This document shows positions 60,892 to 64,000 of a stretch of 64,000 nt of DNA, in pieces. The stretch is taken from NCBI RefSeq assembly GCF_026626705.1, contig NZ_JAPNKC010000001.1, forward strand, positions 3,100,001 through 3,164,000, given 5' to 3'. Source of the stretch: Pyxidicoccus sp. MSG2 (GTDB lineage: Bacteria > Myxococcota > Myxococcia > Myxococcales > Myxococcaceae). The notes beneath the pieces are model-generated. The model was not told the origin of the DNA. It did not search any database and saw only the letters and a list, made by a program, of their open reading frames with translations. Positions within the stretch are counted from its first letter, which is position 1; every line of letters begins with the position of its first letter. The translations under genes were made by a program, and so were the position numbers.

Positions 60892-61833
60892 GTGCCGCCT
60901 CCCACCGACGCACCCGAGCCGTGCCTCGCCCACTCGCCCACGTGGCGTGACTCGGGCATCCGCATGCCCATGCCCGCGCTCTCCGACACGGAGGGTCCGC
61001 GCCTGCCCGAGGGGCTTCCCCCGGTGGTGGACGCGCACGTGCACGTCTTCCCGGACCGCGTCTTCGAGGCGGTGTGGCGCTGGTTCGACGAGTACGGCTG
61101 GCCCATCCGCTACAAGCTGCACACGCCCCAGGTGGTGTCCTTCCTCCTGTCGCGAGGGGTGAGCCGGGTGGTGGCGCTCCACTATGCCCACCGGCCGGGC
61201 ATGGCCCGCGCCCTCAACGCGTACGTGGCGGAGGTGGCCCGCGCCGAGCCCCGCGTGCTGGGGCTGGCCACCGTGCTGCCCGGCGAGGAGGGGGCCGTGT
61301 CGATTCTCGAGGAGGCCTTCGCCCTCGGGCTGCGGGGGGTGAAGCTGCACTGCCATGTGCAGTGCTTCGCCCCGGACGCGCCCGAGCTCCAGGACATCTA
61401 CGCCGCGTGCGCCCGGGCGGGGCGACCGCTCGTCATGCATGCCGGCCGGGAGCCCTCGAGCCCGAACTACAAATGCGACACGTATGCCCTCTGCGGCGCC
61501 GAGCGCGTGGAGCGCGTGCTGAAGGACTTCCCCACGCTGAAGCTGTGCATCCCCCACCTGGGGGCGGACGAGTTCGACGCCTACGCGCGCCTGCTCGAGC
61601 GACACGACAACCTCTGGCTGGACACCACCATGGCGGTGGCCGGCTACTTCCCCGTCCCCCCGCCCCGCGAGGCGCTGCAGGTGCGGCCCGAGCGCATCCT
61701 CTACGGGACGGACTTTCCCAACATCCCCTACGCGTGGGACCGCGAGCTCAAGGCGCTGCTCGGCATGAAGCTGCGTGACGAGGTCCTGGCGGGCATCCTG
61801 GGTCAGAACGCACTCCGGCTGTATGGGGAATGA
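60892..61833 (+). CDS. Amidohydrolase-family (TIM-barrel) metal-dependent hydrolase
   Basis: A 313-residue cytosolic enzyme of the Amidohydro_2 type. Ligand motifs: VVDAHVHVFP (HxH), GVKLHCHVQ, LVMHAGREPS (His), CIPHLGADEFD (His) and ILYGTDFPN (Asp). Members include decarboxylases and hydrolases of ring compounds; the substrate is not predictable here. The GTG at 60892 is used because codons from there already show coding bias; ATGs at 60964 and 60970 are alternatives that still precede the first motif. Confidence 0.87.
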   Translation: MPPPTDAPEPCLAHSPTWRDSGIRMPMPALSDTEGPRLPEGLPPVVDAHVHVFPDRVFEAVWRWFDEYGWPIRYKLHTPQVVSFLLSRGVSRVVALHYAHRPGMARALNAYVAEVARAEPRVLGLATVLPGEEGAVSILEEAFALGLRGVKLHCHVQCFAPDAPELQDIYAACARAGRPLVMHAGREPSSPNYKCDTYALCGAERVERVLKDFPTLKLCIPHLGADEFDAYARLLERHDNLWLDTTMAVAGYFPVPPPREALQVRPERILYGTDFPNIPYAWDRELKALLGMKLRDEVLAGILGQNALRLYGE

Positions 61834-61997
61834 GGAGGGGAAGCCGTGGCCGGCGGGGCGCGGAGCAAGTGCGGCGTGCGCGAGTCGTTGGCTGGTGAAA
61901 AGTGGCGGAGCCCCTTCCGGAATGGAATGGGAGTTCCCATCTTCCCCCCCATAGAATTTCGCGGTCTGAAGAGCCGCTGATCCCCTGAGGCCCTGCC

Positions 61998-62375
61998 ATG
62001 TCCCACATCCTGGTCGTCGATGACGACGCGAGTCACCGCACGCTCATCTGCGATGCCCTCGAGGAGATGGGCTACCGAACGGTTCAAGCGGCCAATGGTC
62101 GCGAGGCGCTCGACCTGCTGGAGGGCGACATGCCCTCCGCCGTGCTGCTGGACCTTCGGATGCCCGTGATGAGCGGCTGGGGTTTGCTGGACGCGCTGAA
62201 GAAGATGCCTCGCGCGCGCGGCCTGCCCATCATCATCATCTCCGGCTACGGCTTCGAGTGGGAGGCGGAGCTGGTAGGCGCCGCCGGCTACATCTCCAAG
62301 CCCGTTGATTTGGACAAGGTGCGGATGACGGTGCAGCAGATCGCCGGCCCGCCGGAGATGGCGTTCGTCCACTGA
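61998..62375 (+). CDS. Single-domain response regulator
   Basis: A 125-residue CheY-like receiver with no output domain. It has the acidic pair VVDDDAS (8-10), the phosphoacceptor D52 in LLDLRMPVMSG, Ser82 (IIISGYG) and Lys101 (YISKPVD). It should be phosphorylated by a histidine kinase encoded elsewhere and signal by protein contact. The ATG at 61998 gives the normal N-terminus. No kinase gene lies nearby. The next gene, an ABC transporter, starts 78 bp downstream and could share a transcript. Confidence 0.95.
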   Translation: MSHILVVDDDASHRTLICDALEEMGYRTVQAANGREALDLLEGDMPSAVLLDLRMPVMSGWGLLDALKKMPRARGLPIIIISGYGFEWEAELVGAAGYISKPVDLDKVRMTVQQIAGPPEMAFVH

Positions 62376-62453
62376 CGTGCGGCAGCCCATCCCCCCATCG
62401 TCCGATGGGGGCTGTACCAGGGTGCCGGGCTCGGGTCTGATGGCGGGCACTTC

Positions 62454-63284
62454 ATGTCGCCCCCCTCTTCCGATGAATTGGCCGTCGACGCACGCGGGCT
62501 CGTCAAGCGCTTCGGCGGCTTCACCGCGCTCAATGGCCTGGACCTCCAGATTCCCCGTGGCGCCTTCTACGCGTACCTGGGGCCCAACGGGGCCGGCAAG
62601 TCCACCAGCATTGCCCTGCTGACGGGCGTGTATGGCCCGGACGCGGGCACCATCCGCATGCTGGGCGTGGACGCGGTGGCGAAGCCGCTGGAGGTGAAGC
62701 GGCGCGTGGGCGTGGTGCCGGAGGAGCTGAGCCTCTTCGAGCGGCTCACCGGCCGGCAGTACCTCACCTTCTGCGCGCGCATGTACGGGCTGGACGGCGA
62801 CGAGGCCGCCGCGCGCGCCACGGAGCTCCTGGAGCTGACGGAGCTGACGTACAAGGCCGGCGCGCTGGTGGCGGAGTACTCCAAGGGCATGCGGCGGCGG
62901 CTGGCCATCGCCGCGGCGCTCATCCACGCACCGGAGCTGGTGCTGCTGGACGAGCCCTTCGAGGGCATCGACGTGCTGGCGGCGGGTGTCATCCGCGAGC
63001 TGTTGCGCGAGCTGAGCCGGCGCGGGGTGACGCTGCTCCTGACGACGCACGTGTTGGAAATCGCGGAGCGGCTGGCCACGCACGCGGGCATCCTGCGCGG
63101 CGGGCAGATGCTGGACCAGGGGCCGGTGGGGTCTCTGCTGCAGCGGTACGACTGTCCCTCGCTGGAGGCGGTGTTCGAGAAGCTCATCGCCGTGCCGTCC
63201 TCGCGCAACGCGCGCCTGTCCTTCTACGGGGAAGCGGTGCCGGAGCCCGCGCCGGCGCCCGTGCCGCGCCGGGAGTCCGCATGA
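62454..63284 (+). CDS. ABC transporter ATP-binding protein
   Basis: A 276-residue nucleotide-binding subunit. Walker A is GPNGAGKST (43-51), the Q-loop region is VGVVPEELSLFERLTG, the signature is YSKGMRRRL (142 onward), Walker B is LVLLDEPFEG and the H-loop is TTHVLEIAERLA. The YSKGM signature and EEL Q-loop are typical of export-type ABC-2 transporters. A Pro/Ala tail follows residue 260. Its stop overlaps the start of the permease (ATGA), so the two form one transporter. The cargo is unknown. Confidence 0.95.
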   Translation: MSPPSSDELAVDARGLVKRFGGFTALNGLDLQIPRGAFYAYLGPNGAGKSTSIALLTGVYGPDAGTIRMLGVDAVAKPLEVKRRVGVVPEELSLFERLTGRQYLTFCARMYGLDGDEAAARATELLELTELTYKAGALVAEYSKGMRRRLAIAAALIHAPELVLLDEPFEGIDVLAAGVIRELLRELSRRGVTLLLTTHVLEIAERLATHAGILRGGQMLDQGPVGSLLQRYDCPSLEAVFEKLIAVPSSRNARLSFYGEAVPEPAPAPVPRRESA

Positions 63285-64000
63285 GCCGCCCGGCCATGCC
63301 CGGCTTCCTGCGGCACCTGTGGCTGTTGTGGGGGCTGCGCTTCGACATCGGGCTCAACCGGGGGCCGGGGAAGAGCCGGCTCATGGCGGTGGCCGTGTTC
63401 CTGGCGTCGAGCGCACCCGGCCTCTTCCTGGGTCTGTTCTTCTTCGCGCTGATGCGGCTGAAGCCCGTCGCGCACAGCGGCGTGTGGCCGTACTTCATCC
63501 TGAACCTGCTGTGCTTCGTCACCTTCTCGGTGTGGGTGACGTGGCCGTTGTTGTCGGCGGGCGTGGATGACCACTCGGAGCTGAGCCGGTACGCGGCGTT
63601 CCCCATTTCCCCGTACCGGCTGCTCATCGCCTCCACGGTGGCGAGCCTCTTCGAGCCGCGCGCGCTGGTGTTCTACGCGCCGCTCACCGGGGCGGCGCTG
63701 GGCTTCGCGTCGGTGCACCGGCTGAGGGCACCGTGGCTGGCGGTGGGGCTGTACGTGCTGTTCGCGCTGCTGTGCGCGGCGTGGAGCCGGGTGGCGCTGT
63801 ACGCGGTCATCAACGTGCTGCGCGCGAAGCACAGCGCGCGAATCATGGGCGGGGGCATGGTGGCGTTCCTCGTCGCCGCGTCGTTCATCCCGCCCATCGA
63901 CACCTCGTGGCTGACGGAGGTGGGCGAGGCGGGGGTGAGCGCGCTGGACATGACGCTCATCATCAACGCGGCGGTGGCGCTGGGGCAGGTGCCACCGGGC
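63281..64000 (+). CDS. ABC-2-type transporter permease, partial (3' end outside window)
   Basis: The first 240 codons of the membrane subunit, which starts MSRPAMPGFLRHLWLLWGLR and overlaps the ATPase stop. Hydrophobic segments near residues 35-57 (VAVFLASSAPGLFLGLFFFAL), 67-87, 115-150, 146-175 and 185-205 indicate a multi-helix membrane protein. Between them is the conserved-looking LSRYAAFPISPYRLLIAS, a cytoplasmic coupling region. The gene is open to the window edge with no stop. It forms a transporter with the preceding ATPase. Confidence 0.85.
   Translation, partial: MSRPAMPGFLRHLWLLWGLRFDIGLNRGPGKSRLMAVAVFLASSAPGLFLGLFFFALMRLKPVAHSGVWPYFILNLLCFVTFSVWVTWPLLSAGVDDHSELSRYAAFPISPYRLLIASTVASLFEPRALVFYAPLTGAALGFASVHRLRAPWLAVGLYVLFALLCAAWSRVALYAVINVLRAKHSARIMGGGMVAFLVAASFIPPIDTSWLTEVGEAGVSALDMTLIINAAVALGQVPPG

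Noticed and set aside
1-64000. tRNA, rRNA or CRISPR arrays
   Set aside because: No tRNA-like T-loop sequence, no rRNA segment and no regularly spaced repeats were seen in the intergenic spaces. The VgrG and DUF3106 repeats are protein-level repeats within genes.

Overview
The window is very GC-rich (third codon positions mostly G or C), dense with genes, and rich in lipoproteins, HEAT and TPR proteins, a Ser/Thr kinase, a PP2C phosphatase and secreted hydrolases. With a 17-bp site upstream of recA that fits the LexA box I recall for Myxococcus, this points to a myxobacterium, most likely Myxococcaceae (Myxococcus, Corallococcus or Pyxidicoccus). The species cannot be fixed from the sequence alone.

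Left third (1-26 kb): a truncated chemoreceptor; a small outer-membrane barrel protein; a PP2C phosphatase; an acidic disordered protein; a secreted protein paired with a membrane-anchored one; an aminotransferase; a cysteine-free thioredoxin-fold protein with an SDR and a hemerythrin; an MJ1255-type glycosyltransferase; a LysR regulator with a palindrome just upstream; a minus-strand translation operon (membrane HAMP-like protein, fmt, a degenerate type II dehydroquinase, rsmB); a HEAT-repeat lipoprotein; a FUSC-family membrane protein translationally coupled to an alpha/beta hydrolase that has lost its nucleophile; small lipoproteins; a secreted phosphodiesterase; a LETM1-like protein; and an exported metallo-beta-lactamase-fold hydrolase.

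Middle (26-41 kb): an HSP90-family chaperone overlapping a TPR-like partner; tex with a decayed tandem copy of its own 3' tail; a GNAT acetyltransferase; a Tat-exported PhoD phosphatase; recA; an ECF sigma factor, zinc anti-sigma factor, DUF3106 repeat protein and small exported protein overlapping start-to-stop; and a Ser/Thr kinase.

Right (41-64 kb): the most striking region is a 9,900-bp insertion between two copies of the last 46 bp of the kinase gene (41295-41340 and 51195-51240). It carries one minus-strand operon: vgrG, a TPR-like putative adaptor/chaperone, PAAR-RHS with a C-terminal Endonuclease NS_2-type nuclease, and three small downstream genes (one unrecognised, one YezG-like, one SMI1/KNR4-like) that look like immunity genes. 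It is a type VI effector cassette with no integrase. Beyond it lie glmU-glmS, gamma-glutamyltransferase, a TatD-like hydrolase, an M3 peptidase lipoprotein, an amidohydrolase, a lone response regulator and an ABC transporter whose permease runs off the window.

A recurring theme is proteins that keep an enzyme fold but lack key residues: the AroQ-like protein, the FUSC-linked hydrolase and the thioredoxin-like protein.
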